64,000 nucleotides of DNA, from NCBI GenBank assembly GCA_963693035.2, contig CAXMMQ010000007.1:248001-312000 (forward strand), in the 5' to 3' direction. Numbering within the stretch: the stretch's first letter is position 1; each line of letters begins with the position of its first letter. Under the pieces are notes generated by a model. That model saw only the letters and a program-made list of their open reading frames with translations, had not been told where the DNA came from and searched no databases. The translations under genes and the position numbers were made by a program. Shown here piece after piece: positions 1 through 8,129 of this stretch. This DNA comes from Lichenicoccus sp963693035. Lineage in GTDB: Bacteria; Pseudomonadota; Alphaproteobacteria; Acetobacterales; Acetobacteraceae.

Positions 1-284
1 GTGAACTGCTCTTCGCCGAACTGGTCCGGCGTCATGCCGTTGTCCAGGTTCGTCTGACCAGCAGTTGAGACAGTGCCGGCGGTGTTCGGCAGTGGCGTGG
101 TGATAGGCGCGAGCAAACCAACGCGGGTGTCGGTCAGCGTCTGGCCGATGCGGGTCGGGAATGCCTTCTGATCAGCGACCATGCGGTATTTGAGGACCGA
201 GCGCAGCGCCTGCTGGAAGCGCTTTTCCAGATAGTTGGTCTGGATGATGGGCTGCAAGATTGCCGGAAAATTACCAATTGCCAT
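1..284 (-). CDS. Phage major capsid (coat) protein, N-terminal part, cut by the window edge
   Basis: The minus strand from 284 reads MAIGNFPAILQPIIQTNYLE and stays open to base 1 (about 94 residues), with no stop inside the window. An AAAGAG ribosome binding site lies just upstream of the ATG. It directly follows the scaffold gene in a terminase, portal, scaffold, coat order, which is the main reason for the call. The N-terminal wording (a helix followed by a segment about rows of parameters that must be fixed) looks like coat proteins of podo/siphoviruses of the P22-like or similar folds, but I do not recognise the exact family. A terminator-like hairpin separates it from the scaffold gene. 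Confidence 0.7.
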   Translation of the reverse strand, partial: MAIGNFPAILQPIIQTNYLEKRFQQALRSVLKYRMVADQKAFPTRIGQTLTDTRVGLLAPITTPLPNTAGTVSTAGQTNLDNGMTPDQFGEEQF

Positions 285-365
285 TGCTGTTGCTCACTCT
301 TTCCGTGTGTGGTGCGGTCACCCACACGGGTGCGCCGGCCTTGCCCAGAGGCGGTCTTTTGGGCA

Positions 366-397
366 GCAAAAAGCCGCCAGCGGGATGCTTGGCGGCT
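366..397 (-). terminator. Rho-independent terminator between scaffold and coat genes
   Basis: On the minus strand AGCCGCCA pairs with TGGCGGCT across a 10-base loop and is followed directly by five T residues. It lies downstream of the scaffold gene and upstream of the coat gene. It would reduce or end transcription from the packaging genes, unless an antitermination system acts on the late operon. Confidence 0.75.
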
Positions 398-429
398 CGG
401 GAAAACTCGCTGCCCTGGTTGGGCAGGCG

Positions 430-999
430 TCAGACGGTAATCCCCATCTGACGCTCGAAACCTCGGATCTGGTCCGCATTCATGTCGTTGACGTTGGCAG
501 GCTTCCCATTGTCAGGCTTCGGCGCAGGAGCCGTGCTCGATGTGCTGACCTGGCCGAACAGGTGCGGCTTTGCGGTCTTCCAGGCGGCCATGGCTTCGGC
601 CGCGTTGGTCACATCGCCGTCGTCGTTGAACTTGAGCGTCCCGTGGTCCAGTAGCTTCAGAAAGTCCGGGTCGGCAATACCGGCCTGAGCGGCGGCCTGC
701 TTTAGATCCGATGCGACCACGCGCTCTTGTGCCTTCGTGCGGATGTCCTTGGCAGCGGTTTCGGCGGCTGTGGCGCGCGCTGTCAGGTCCAGGCGCTGCT
801 TCTCGGCGTCCTCGGTCAGCTTTTTCTGAAGCGTGTCTCGCTCGACATCCTTGGCCTCCAGCTGCTTGCGGAGATCCTCGACCTGGGAGCGGAAGTTGTT
901 CGAGTTGAGCCGGTGACCCTTTGCCTCGTCGTTGACGGTCTTCAGTTGGTCTTTCACCGCAGCCAATTCGGCCTGAAGTGACTCTATGGTCGGTTCCAT
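430..999 (-). CDS. Phage scaffold protein
   Basis: A 189-residue acidic, strongly helical protein. Residues about 5-100 form a charged coiled coil (MEPTIESLQAELAAVKDQ and following), then comes a compact C-terminal part with conserved-looking segments around IADPDFLKLLD and WKTAKPHLFG. This layout, coiled coil plus short C-terminal part, is typical of phage scaffold/prohead core proteins (DUF4355-like). The ATG at 999 is chosen because AAAGGAG precedes it; an earlier in-frame ATG at 1035 has no such signal. It sits between portal and coat, as scaffolds usually do. The role, assembly of the prohead and later loss from it, is inferred from family and position. Confidence 0.8.
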   Translation of the reverse strand: MEPTIESLQAELAAVKDQLKTVNDEAKGHRLNSNNFRSQVEDLRKQLEAKDVERDTLQKKLTEDAEKQRLDLTARATAAETAAKDIRTKAQERVVASDLKQAAAQAGIADPDFLKLLDHGTLKFNDDGDVTNAAEAMAAWKTAKPHLFGQVSTSSTAPAPKPDNGKPANVNDMNADQIRGFERQMGITV

Positions 1000-1079
1000 C
1001 TCGGCTCCTTTGCCCCTCACGGGCAGCTGACGCACGCGGCCTCGCCATCACGGCTCGGCCGGTTGCGGTAGTAGGTCGG

Positions 1080-2558
1080 CTATTGTTCTTCCTGAGCGTT
1101 TGCCTTGAACTGGACACCTGGCTGCGTCGCCAGACGCGCATCCTGGGCCGCGATATCGGCCTGGATGCGGGCCATCTCGGCTTTGATGTCGGCCACATCC
1201 TCGAACTCTACCACCCGCTCAACGGCCGTCTCGCGGCTGATCAGGCCGTCGCGCTTGAGGCCACCTAGCGTCTGACCCATCAACTGCTTGTCGTGGATCG
1301 TGGCGGGGAAATACGGCCCCCAAACCAGCGTCAGCCGGTTCTTGGTGCTCAGCGTCCCTCGCGCGATCGGCTCGTCGTAAGCCTTGAGCGGCGAGCGCGC
1401 GTTGGCCAGCACCACCATGCGCAGCAGCCGCTGCACGCCGCGGCCGTAGCTGTGCCGCAGCTTGTCGACCAAGTTGATCAGCGGCTGGTAGAGAAGCTCC
1501 ATTGCCCGCCCGGACTGGGCCGCAGCCAGCTTTTCCGGCGTCGACCGGTTGCCGTGCATGGTTTCGAGCGCGAGGTCCCGCAGCGCCCTGCTGTAGTCGA
1601 TGATGGCAGAGGTCGAGGCACCATTGATCTCCAACATCTTCGCGTCGCCGTCCTTGCTCACGATGATCGCGTTGCTGGCGCTACGAACCATGTCGCCGTC
1701 CGGGTCGCCGGCGGGCTCGCGGATCATCATCAAGGGGTCGGAGGCGTAGTGCAGCGCCCGGCCGCCTTGGGAGAGGCGGTACTCGATCTCGATCTGGGTC
1801 TCGATCCCGAGCGCAAAGGTGCAGGCGCCGTCGATGTCGTCGCCACCCGGGAGGTTGCGGATCCAGACCGCTGGCACGAAGCCGAGCCCGTGCTGGACGG
1901 TCCGGTCCTTGTCAACCAATTGCGGTTTGCCATCCCTTTCGTCGTCCAGCGAGAGCGGCAGGAACCAGGTCTCGGACAGGCTGTCCCAGATACGCTGAAA
2001 CCAGTAGGTCTGCGTGCCTTGCTCTTCGGGGATTTCGTATCCCTGGGCTGCGAGATCGGAGCCCTTGACCTGGTAGCGCTCCGTGATCGACTTGAGGCTG
2101 TCCGGCTCTTCCGGGTCCCAGACCGGCGTCAGTGCCAGCGTCGGCATCGCTTGCCAGAAGACCCGGCCCTTCAGCACCCGCAAGAAGATGGCCACCGAGC
2201 CGACCGAGCCGCGGGTAGCGGCATCAACCATCACCTCGGTGAGGTTGCTCTCGTCGATGATGTCCTTGATCGTGGCTTTGGTGCGATCGTCGGCGCAATC
2301 GATCGTCGGAAACCGGCCCTCGCCAAACAGCATCGAGACGCTGTCTTCGACCACCATGCGGCAGAGGTTGTAGCGGATTGACGGCTTGCGCTGCTTGAGC
2401 GGGACATATTCGCCCGTACCGTTCTGCTCGTCACCGAACTCGTATTGCAGGCTGTCGTAGAGCGCGCCATCCAGCACCTTGGCAAGAAGATCCAGCCGCT
2501 GCGCCCGTTCTGACAGGCCGGGCGGCTTCGGGATCGTCTTGACGATGCTGTCGAGCAC
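1080..2558 (-). CDS. Phage portal protein
   Basis: 492 residues, of the size of SPP1 Gp6-like portal proteins. The N-terminal part has a helical segment followed by MVVEDSVSMLFGEGRFP, a pattern seen in this portal family. The middle has the WFQRIWDSLSETWFLPL segment, and the C-terminal end is a helical, charged tail. It follows the large terminase with a 6-base gap and precedes the scaffold. Portal rings sit at one capsid vertex and are the channel for DNA packaging and ejection. The protein looks complete. Confidence 0.85.
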   Translation of the reverse strand: MLDSIVKTIPKPPGLSERAQRLDLLAKVLDGALYDSLQYEFGDEQNGTGEYVPLKQRKPSIRYNLCRMVVEDSVSMLFGEGRFPTIDCADDRTKATIKDIIDESNLTEVMVDAATRGSVGSVAIFLRVLKGRVFWQAMPTLALTPVWDPEEPDSLKSITERYQVKGSDLAAQGYEIPEEQGTQTYWFQRIWDSLSETWFLPLSLDDERDGKPQLVDKDRTVQHGLGFVPAVWIRNLPGGDDIDGACTFALGIETQIEIEYRLSQGGRALHYASDPLMMIREPAGDPDGDMVRSASNAIIVSKDGDAKMLEINGASTSAIIDYSRALRDLALETMHGNRSTPEKLAAAQSGRAMELLYQPLINLVDKLRHSYGRGVQRLLRMVVLANARSPLKAYDEPIARGTLSTKNRLTLVWGPYFPATIHDKQLMGQTLGGLKRDGLISRETAVERVVEFEDVADIKAEMARIQADIAAQDARLATQPGVQFKANAQEEQ

Positions 2559-2564
2559 GTTACC

Positions 2565-3797
2565 TCATCGGATGCGCGGGATGTGCGTAAAGCGCGCCGG
2601 CTGGACGGGCTGGATCACCGCGACCGCCATGTAGCGCGCCGCATCTGCCCCGTGCGACGCGTCGTCGTGCTTAGGCGTCCGGTCGAGCTCGAGGGTCTTA
2701 GGGTCTCTCTCGTATCGATATCGGCGCAGCGCATTCAGACCGTCGGCGCATCTCGTCTGATCCCACCAGATTTGCGGGAACAGCGTGCGCAGGGCGTTGA
2801 TGCCGTCAGCCACCGAGAGCCGCGGCACGATCTGCACCGGCAGGTCTAACGCCCGCATCTGCTCCTCGATCGACCGGCCGGTACCGAGTTGCTTCGCCTG
2901 CGCGTCATGCGGCAACCAGTGCTTGCCGTAGCTGTAGCCGCGCCTCTTGATCTGCTCGACGTAGTGCCCGAGCGGGTTCTGGCTGCCCTGCTCGTAGTCG
3001 ATGACCCGATATTCGAGGCCGACCCGCTGCGCGAACCAGATCGACGTGCTGTCGGCCCAGCCCAGGTCCCAGAACGTCTCGACCGGTATGCCGGCCTGGA
3101 CCGGAACATCAGTGATGCGACCCTCCGCGACTGCTGACCGGATCTCCTTGGCGTAGATCGCTCCGTCCAGGACCTGGCGGCAGTGACCTTCCCAGACAGT
3201 CAGGTAGGCGTCGAAGTCGGTGTCCTTGAGCACCTCCATCTCGGTGCGCAGGACGTCCGGAAACCAGGGGTTCTCCGACCAGTTGACCTTCATCAGCGCC
3301 ACATCCGGGCGTCTGGTCTTCACGAACCGGAGGTAGGTCTCGTCGGTGTCGAGCTCCGGGTTGAACGTCACCCAGATCTGCGAGCCCGGCGCCCGGATCG
3401 TCGGTATCAGCGCCTCCCAGGACGCTTTCGAGACGGTCTGCGCTTCCTCGACCCAGCAGCGGTCGATGCCCTGCATGGACCGGATGCTGGTGATGTTGTG
3501 CCGCAGGCCCCGGAAGATGAATTCCGAGCCGTTGCGGCCGCGAATGATGGTGTCCTGGATCTCGTAAAAATGCGCCAGCCCGAGCGCCTCGATCTCGTCA
3601 GACAGCAGCTTGTGGACGCTGTCCTTGGTCGAGATCTGAAACTCGCGAGCGCACAGCACCCGTAGCGGACGCTCGGCTGCCTGGACCAGCAACGCGCGGG
3701 CGGCTCCAACCGACTTGCCGGAGCCGCGGCCGCCATACAGGACCTTGTAGCGAGCCTCGCCGAACAGCGGCTTCAGCGCGGCCGGAAACTGGATCAC
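2565..3797 (-). CDS. terL: Terminase large subunit
   Basis: 410 residues. The ATPase part shows Walker A GGRGSGKS at residues 22-29, a Walker B strand with catalytic acid CWVEEAQ around 114-120, and an ATPase coupling motif around ITVFNPE-like VTFNPELD. The C-terminal nuclease part starts near WDLGWADS and contains further acidic positions (HDAQAKQ, DDASHGADAARY). The arrangement matches PBSX/SPP1-type terminases (Terminase_3 family). Its start overlaps the small-subunit stop in an ATGA junction. It pumps DNA into the prohead at the portal and cuts it. Confidence 0.93.
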   Translation of the reverse strand: MIQFPAALKPLFGEARYKVLYGGRGSGKSVGAARALLVQAAERPLRVLCAREFQISTKDSVHKLLSDEIEALGLAHFYEIQDTIIRGRNGSEFIFRGLRHNITSIRSMQGIDRCWVEEAQTVSKASWEALIPTIRAPGSQIWVTFNPELDTDETYLRFVKTRRPDVALMKVNWSENPWFPDVLRTEMEVLKDTDFDAYLTVWEGHCRQVLDGAIYAKEIRSAVAEGRITDVPVQAGIPVETFWDLGWADSTSIWFAQRVGLEYRVIDYEQGSQNPLGHYVEQIKRRGYSYGKHWLPHDAQAKQLGTGRSIEEQMRALDLPVQIVPRLSVADGINALRTLFPQIWWDQTRCADGLNALRRYRYERDPKTLELDRTPKHDDASHGADAARYMAVAVIQPVQPARFTHIPRIR

Positions 3798-4129
3798 GCC
3801 CCAGCGTCGGGCTCTACGAACGACACCAGCAGGCTGCTCAGGATTGTGCCGCCGTCAGCGCCAGACACATGCGTCGCGGTCGGCTGAGGCGACTTCTCGA
3901 ACCGGATCGCGGCCTTGGCTGCATCGAGCCGGAGGTCGATCGGCAGCTGGGTGTCCTTGTAGACGGTCACCATGAGAGCGTGCGCATCGCCGCTGAAGGG
4001 CGCGGGCAAGGACGCCTCGATGGCCAGGATCGCCTTGCGGGTCGCGTCCTCGCGCTCCTGCGTCCTGCGATTAGGCGTGCCCTTGGCTCGACCGCCACGG
4101 CGCTCGCCGGGCTTCGATCCGCTCGGCAC
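3794..4129 (-). CDS. terS: Terminase small subunit
   Basis: 111 residues from the GTG at 4129, which has AGAGGG seven bases upstream. A longer reading from an ATG at 4228 would run straight through a terminator hairpin (4169-4199), so the internal GTG is preferred. The N-terminal GERRGGRAKGTPNRRT stretch is basic and typical of alphaproteobacterial phage small terminases, followed by a helical segment and a variable tail. It overlaps terL by four bases. Function, recognition of the packaging site, follows from position and from family. Confidence 0.82.
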   Translation of the reverse strand: MPSGSKPGERRGGRAKGTPNRRTQEREDATRKAILAIEASLPAPFSGDAHALMVTVYKDTQLPIDLRLDAAKAAIRFEKSPQPTATHVSGADGGTILSSLLVSFVEPDAGA

Positions 4130-4168
4130 CTTGCTACCCTCTGCTACTGTAGCGAGGCCGCACGGCAC

Positions 4169-4199
4169 AAAAAAGCCCACTCGGCGACACCGTGTGGGC
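4169..4199 (-). terminator. Rho-independent terminator before terminase genes
   Basis: Minus-strand GCCCAC pairs with GTGGGC across 13 bases and is followed by six T residues. It stands between the upstream hypothetical gene ending at 4279 and terS. It would separate the early/middle transcript from the head operon, or be the site where an antiterminator acts. Confidence 0.75.
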
Positions 4200-4278
4200 G
4201 CAGCATGCGACACTACAGAATCTCGCATAGGCGAGTGACACTCGATTTGGCAACAAAAATCTTGCGCCCCTACCAGAT

Positions 4279-4890
4279 TTAGTGTCCGGCATCGTTATCC
4301 AGCCCCCAGAACTCGACCATCCGCGTCAGAACGGCGTCCACCTCGCCCATCAACCGGCGCTCGTCGGCCGGGATACGGCGGCGGGTGATCGGGTCATTGT
4401 GGCCGAAACGGACTGCGATCCCACTCACAGGCAGGTTGTCCACGATCAGCAGGGTGACGATGACCCGGGCGCGGCCGCCGAGCGCCTCGTGCAGCCGGCG
4501 CAGGTTGGTCGCAGCCTGGATCTGGGTCAGGACCGGGTGGCCCTTCTGCCACTGGTGCGGATTGCGGCCGTTGGCCTCGCCGTTTTGCCAGCGCGCGCCG
4601 ATCTCGGCCTCACGCAGCTCGGCGTAGCGTTGGGTGGCCAGGTGCTGAGGCTTGGTGATGGCGCCGCGGTTGAACAGCCGGTCGGAGGCGCTGACGGCCA
4701 GCGGACGCGAGACGGTGCGGTTCGGGTCGTCGACCTCGGGGGCCCGATGCTCGACGGCCACGTCGCCTCGACTGTAGCGCAGTTCCAGGCCGTGCTCGGT
4801 GACGACGCTGGGCAGCGCCTCGGCAGCCAGGCGGCCGCGCTTCTTGGCACGACGGGCAGGCTGTATCGGTTTCGTCGCCATCGCGTTCAT
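4279..4890 (-). CDS. Hypothetical phage protein, possible late regulator
   Basis: 203 residues. The start at 4890 is fixed by an ATGA overlap with the gene upstream. The N-terminus is basic (KPIQPARRAKKRGR), and the last 80 residues form helices around LRRLHEALGGRARVIV and IRRLMGEVDAVLTRM-like sequence. It is the last gene before the terminator that precedes terminase. In many phages of alphaproteobacteria this place holds a late-transcription regulator, and the C-terminal helix pattern is faintly like DUF6456 regulators. That is inference; I do not recognise the family with confidence. Confidence 0.6.
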   Translation of the reverse strand: MNAMATKPIQPARRAKKRGRLAAEALPSVVTEHGLELRYSRGDVAVEHRAPEVDDPNRTVSRPLAVSASDRLFNRGAITKPQHLATQRYAELREAEIGARWQNGEANGRNPHQWQKGHPVLTQIQAATNLRRLHEALGGRARVIVTLLIVDNLPVSGIAVRFGHNDPITRRRIPADERRLMGEVDAVLTRMVEFWGLDNDAGH

Positions 4891-5531
4891 GCCCACCCGT
4901 CCTTGCGATCCCTGCCCACCACGAAATCGTTGGACGGCTCGACCTGCCCTGTCAGCCGCACAAACTTGCCCCCTGGACCGCGCACACGGGTCTGAGCGTG
5001 GTAGCGCACCGTTTCCACCCGACAGCCGTCGGGAACCGCCACAGGGCCGTCCTGTAGCCGCTCTGGGCGGGCTGCGGCGTCCAGGAGCACCAGATCCGCC
5101 GGCGATGGCTCTGGCAGGCGCAGGCGGGCTTCCAGGTTGGTAATTTCCTGCTGCGCCACCGCGAGCTGCGTCTCGACGTCGAGCGCGTGCAGCTCCAGCT
5201 CGCCGATGCGTGCATGCGACGACCGGCACGTGGCCAGCGCCACGTCACGCTGCAGATCGGCGTCGGCCAGGTGCTGTTCGAGCACCCCGATCGTGCCCTG
5301 CGCGTCGGTCAGCAGCCGAGACGTGTCGGCGAGCGTGTCGCGCAGGCTGGCAATCACGGCGTTCGCGGCGTCGAGGTCGCGTATGGCGTTGTCCGCGTAG
5401 CTGGCAGACAGGGCGGCCGCGGCGGCGTGGGAGGCCCGGGCAACGCGCAACCTAGTCGTGAAGCCGACCACCGTCAGCGCCCAGCATCCGCTGACGATCC
5501 CCAACCCGCCCAGCAACAACTGCTCGTTCAT
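4887..5531 (-). CDS. Membrane-anchored coiled-coil protein
   Basis: 214 residues. Residues 5-25 (LLLGGLGIVSGCWALTVVGF) form one transmembrane segment at the N-terminus, followed by about 110 residues of heptad-rich coiled coil and a C-terminal part containing RVRGPGGKFVRL. It is joined by ATGA overlaps to both neighbours. One N-terminal membrane helix with a coiled coil resembles Rz/spanin-like lysis proteins, but no endolysin lies next to it and no lipobox is seen, so the function is unknown. Confidence 0.65.
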   Translation of the reverse strand: MNEQLLLGGLGIVSGCWALTVVGFTTRLRVARASHAAAAALSASYADNAIRDLDAANAVIASLRDTLADTSRLLTDAQGTIGVLEQHLADADLQRDVALATCRSSHARIGELELHALDVETQLAVAQQEITNLEARLRLPEPSPADLVLLDAAARPERLQDGPVAVPDGCRVETVRYHAQTRVRGPGGKFVRLTGQVEPSNDFVVGRDRKDGWA

Positions 5532-5932
5532 CCCCGCTCCCCCCACACCACGCGCCGGCTCTCGACCGCCGTCCGGCTGCGAGCCCGCTGCGCCTGCACC
5601 AAACGCCCCGCCAGCGCCTCGCTGAGCGTCCTGGAGGCCAGCCACACCCGCGAGGCTGCATCGCCCTGCCCGTCGACGTACACCCGCCCCAGCGGGTCGC
5701 TGGCGGCGCTCAGCCACACGATGCCGGGCTGCTCGGCCAGCTGCAGGTGCGCCAGCACGCGGTGGAACGCCGCCCACTCGTCGGGCTGCGGCGGCCAGTC
5801 CAGCGGACGCCGGTGCGCGAACTGCGACCAGCCAGTCGGGGCACGCGATCCGGACTGCGGCGGCAGGCGGCGCTGGCGGCGGGTAGCGAGCCAGAGCAGG
5901 GCGATCGCGAGGAGGGTGAGGCGCAGGGTCAT
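5528..5932 (-). CDS. Small membrane-anchored hypothetical protein
   Basis: 134 residues with an N-terminal hydrophobic stretch (MTLRLTLLAIALLWLATRR) that is either a signal anchor or a signal peptide. The rest is soluble with several Trp residues. Both ends overlap neighbours in ATGA junctions, so it is translationally coupled. No family recognised. Confidence 0.6.
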   Translation of the reverse strand: MTLRLTLLAIALLWLATRRQRRLPPQSGSRAPTGWSQFAHRRPLDWPPQPDEWAAFHRVLAHLQLAEQPGIVWLSAASDPLGRVYVDGQGDAASRVWLASRTLSEALAGRLVQAQRARSRTAVESRRVVWGERG

Positions 5933-6135
5933 GCCGCCACCGCCAAGTCCGCATCGTGGCTGTTCTGAGACCCGTCCTCGATGACCTCGGCCGCCTCCGC
6001 ACAGTGCGCCCTCACGTAGTCCAGGCAGCGGCACCGGCGGTGACTGGTCAGTGTGCCGACCTCGCCGAACCCCTCGGTCTCGCGACGCTCGAAGTAGCGC
6101 ACCCAGTCGGCCACCTGCTCAGGCGTAGCGGGCAT
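5929..6135 (-). CDS. Small hypothetical phage protein
   Basis: 68 residues. The start at 6135 has AGGAGG six bases upstream, inside the end of the previous gene. It starts with MPATPEQVADWVRYFERRE and holds two close cysteines in RRCRCLDYVRAHC that could bind a metal or form part of a small fold. No family recognised; overlap with both neighbours supports translation. Confidence 0.6.
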   Translation of the reverse strand: MPATPEQVADWVRYFERRETEGFGEVGTLTSHRRCRCLDYVRAHCAEAAEVIEDGSQNSHDADLAVAA

Positions 6136-6889
6136 GCTCCGCCTCCTGCTGACGCTGTGCCTCAAGCTTCTTGCGCAGGAACTCTACCCGCAGCTTCGAC
6201 GCGCCGTTGCCCGCATCGGCCAGCTTCTCGTGCTGGGCGAGCAGCAGCTCGTCCGACACGACCGCCGGTGCGAGTGCCAAATGTGCGGCAATGTCGGCCT
6301 GACGCTCGGCCTCGTGGCGTTCGGCGACTTCGTCGCGCCAGGAGCGCAGCATCTCGGTGACGGCCGCGCGCGCCTCGTCGCTTGGCCCTGCTGGCGGTTC
6401 CAGATTGGCCTGCCGCGATGCCTCCGCAAGGATAGCCTCGCAGCCGCGACGTTCGGCGAAAATGCGGCCGGCAAACCCGCCGAGCAACACGAACAACTCG
6501 CCGGCAGTCGGCCAGAACTTGCCCGCCGGTAGTGTGCGCACCCACTCGCTGCGCGTCTCGTCGCACCAGACGGCGCACGGCAGCGAACCGCACTCTGCCC
6601 AGATCGCCGCCGCCTTGGCCTGCAGATCCTGCCGGGTTGCCGGGGCATTCGCGACCGCTGGGGCCAGCTTCACCAACCAAACGAGCATGTGGTCTTCGGT
6701 CGCCACTGCGGTCAGGCGCTCGATTTCCCGCAGCCGCGCCCACGCCGCCTGCTGCACCGGCTCGGCGATCAGCCCAACGCTGGAACCGCGTGCCACGGCC
6801 CGAATGGTGGCGCCGAGCACGCCGCCAGCCTCGACGTAGACCGGAACGGCAGACGTTGGCTTGCCGCCGAAAGTGGTCAGGGCGGTCAT
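6119..6889 (-). CDS. Hypothetical protein next to the replication initiator, possible helicase loader
   Basis: 256 residues. The middle holds KFWPTAGELFVLLG and CDETRSEWVRTLPAGK-like segments, and the last 80 residues are a long charged helix. It is coupled by ATGA to the replication initiator gene. In lambdoid layouts the gene after the initiator loads the replicative helicase, but no Walker motif is visible here, so an AAA+ loader of the DnaC type is unlikely. Function unknown. Confidence 0.6.
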   Translation of the reverse strand: MTALTTFGGKPTSAVPVYVEAGGVLGATIRAVARGSSVGLIAEPVQQAAWARLREIERLTAVATEDHMLVWLVKLAPAVANAPATRQDLQAKAAAIWAECGSLPCAVWCDETRSEWVRTLPAGKFWPTAGELFVLLGGFAGRIFAERRGCEAILAEASRQANLEPPAGPSDEARAAVTEMLRSWRDEVAERHEAERQADIAAHLALAPAVVSDELLLAQHEKLADAGNGASKLRVEFLRKKLEAQRQQEAEHARYA

Positions 6890-7734
6890 TGAGCGTAGCC
6901 TCGAGCCCGGGCGAGGTCGGCGTAGAGGTCAAGCTTGCCGGCAGGCTCTGCCTTGACGTCCGATCTCGGCTCGAACAGGCCGGTCCAACCGCGCTGTGTC
7001 GATTGGTTGAGCACCGTCTCAGGGTCGTGACCGAGCTCGCGAAACCTCTCGAGCTCGAGAAGCGACAGGCGGATTGCCGCGGGCGTCGCTGGAGCTCGCT
7101 TCCGTCGCCGCATGTCGAGCCAGCCGTTCCAGGCGTCGATCGGAACCCAGTCGGGAATATCGGCTTCGAGCACCGCTTTCCGCTCGCGCGCCCCGCGCGC
7201 CGGAGAGATCGCCAGATCTCTCCCTCTTTCTAGCTTCTGGCTTCTAGCTTCTTGGAGATTAAGGGTAGGGTTAACCCCCCCGTTTGCTTTTGCGTTATCA
7301 TGACCGTTATCGCCACCGTTGCCGGATGGCTTATCCTTCTTAGGTCTGCGAGTAGTCAGCTCAGGGTTGCCCCCCTTCTTGCCGTATTCGCGCGCTGTTT
7401 GCCGACGCTCAGAGTCGCGCACCATGCGGCGGCTGAAGATCACGTCCCTTTCGGTAAGGCTGTAGACGCCGTTGCGCGCGAGCTCGACCAGCAACTTCGT
7501 CACCTCCCGCTCGGGCGCGTTGATGATTCCCGCAAGTTGCTTGACCGTCACCTTGCGGCCGGCGATCAGCAGATGACCTTCCACTTCAGCCGCGTGCATG
7601 ACGGCGAGCATCTCGATCCACAGGCCGCGCGCGGCAAGGCTGCAGCTCTTGAGCGCAAGGTCGTTCTGCCAATCCTTCCACCAGAACTTGGACCAGTTGT
7701 CGGCCCGCTGCTCGGGCTTCTCAATCTCTGTCAT
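6886..7734 (-). CDS. Phage replication initiator, O/DnaD-like
   Basis: 282 residues. The N-terminal 95 residues (WWKDWQNDLALKSCSLAARG and following, then a winged-helix pattern KVTVKQLAGIINAPEREVTK) match the DNA-binding domain of phage replication organisers. A low-complexity linker of about 60 residues follows (GNGGDNGHDNAKANGG). The C-terminal part (WNGWLDMRRRKRAPATPAA, LERFRELGHDPETVLNQS) is the helical domain common in such proteins. The DNA for the linker carries repeats and palindromes that look like an origin, as lambda ori lies inside gene O. It would bind the origin and recruit the helicase. Confidence 0.75.
   Translation of the reverse strand: MTEIEKPEQRADNWSKFWWKDWQNDLALKSCSLAARGLWIEMLAVMHAAEVEGHLLIAGRKVTVKQLAGIINAPEREVTKLLVELARNGVYSLTERDVIFSRRMVRDSERRQTAREYGKKGGNPELTTRRPKKDKPSGNGGDNGHDNAKANGGVNPTLNLQEARSQKLERGRDLAISPARGARERKAVLEADIPDWVPIDAWNGWLDMRRRKRAPATPAAIRLSLLELERFRELGHDPETVLNQSTQRGWTGLFEPRSDVKAEPAGKLDLYADLARARGYAQ
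7202..7311. other. Candidate phage replication origin inside the initiator gene
   Basis: Within about 110 bases lie a 9-bp inverted repeat GGAGAGATC/GATCTCTCC (7202-7223), two direct copies of TTCTAGCTTCT with a 14-base period (7228-7238, 7242-7252), a perfect GGGTTAACCC palindrome (7268-7277) and two CGTTATC copies 12 bases apart (7293-7299, 7305-7311). The stretch is richer in A and T than its surroundings. It codes for the linker between the two domains of the initiator, the same place as lambda ori in gene O. Origin function is inference. Confidence 0.45.
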
Positions 7735-8129
7735 GCCGCGATCCGTGCCCGCATCGGCACGCCCTCCTGATGCAGATATGCAAGCACCTGTTGTGCGCTG
7801 GTGCAGATGGCGACAGCCCCACCCATCGACCGGATCGCCAGGTGGAGTCGCTTTTGCTCCTTGCTCACCTCGCCGTCCTTTGGACGCTTAAGCTCGACCC
7901 ACAGGTAGCGGCGGCCGTGCATCACCAGAATGTCCGGGATGCCGCGTACGACACCGCGGCGCTTCCGGGCCGCACCTTCGCGAGCGCTCTTGGCGTTCCG
8001 GTGCTCGATGCTGAACCAGAGCACGTCCGACGGCGACCTCGTGCCAGGCGGCGCGATCGCGACGGCAAGCGTTTCGGCTACGGCCTCGTGGACGTCATCC
8101 TCCGACAACGAGGAACTCGCGACGGTCAT
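7731..8129 (-). CDS. VRR-NUC domain nuclease
   Basis: 132 residues. The PD-(D/E)XK core is readable: GIPD with the acidic residue D66, then VELKRP with E79 and K81, and the helix Q92-KRLHLAIRSMGG. This is the pattern of phage VRR-NUC proteins, Holliday-junction or flap-processing nucleases. It overlaps both neighbours by four bases in the replication operon. A role in resolving replication or recombination intermediates is likely. Confidence 0.85.
   Translation of the reverse strand: MTVASSSLSEDDVHEAVAETLAVAIAPPGTRSPSDVLWFSIEHRNAKSAREGAARKRRGVVRGIPDILVMHGRRYLWVELKRPKDGEVSKEQKRLHLAIRSMGGAVAICTSAQQVLAYLHQEGVPMRARIAA

Noticed and set aside
4887..5932. Holin/spanin lysis cassette
   Set aside because: Two membrane-anchored proteins are present, but no endolysin or lipobox is seen nearby, so the lysis assignment cannot be supported.
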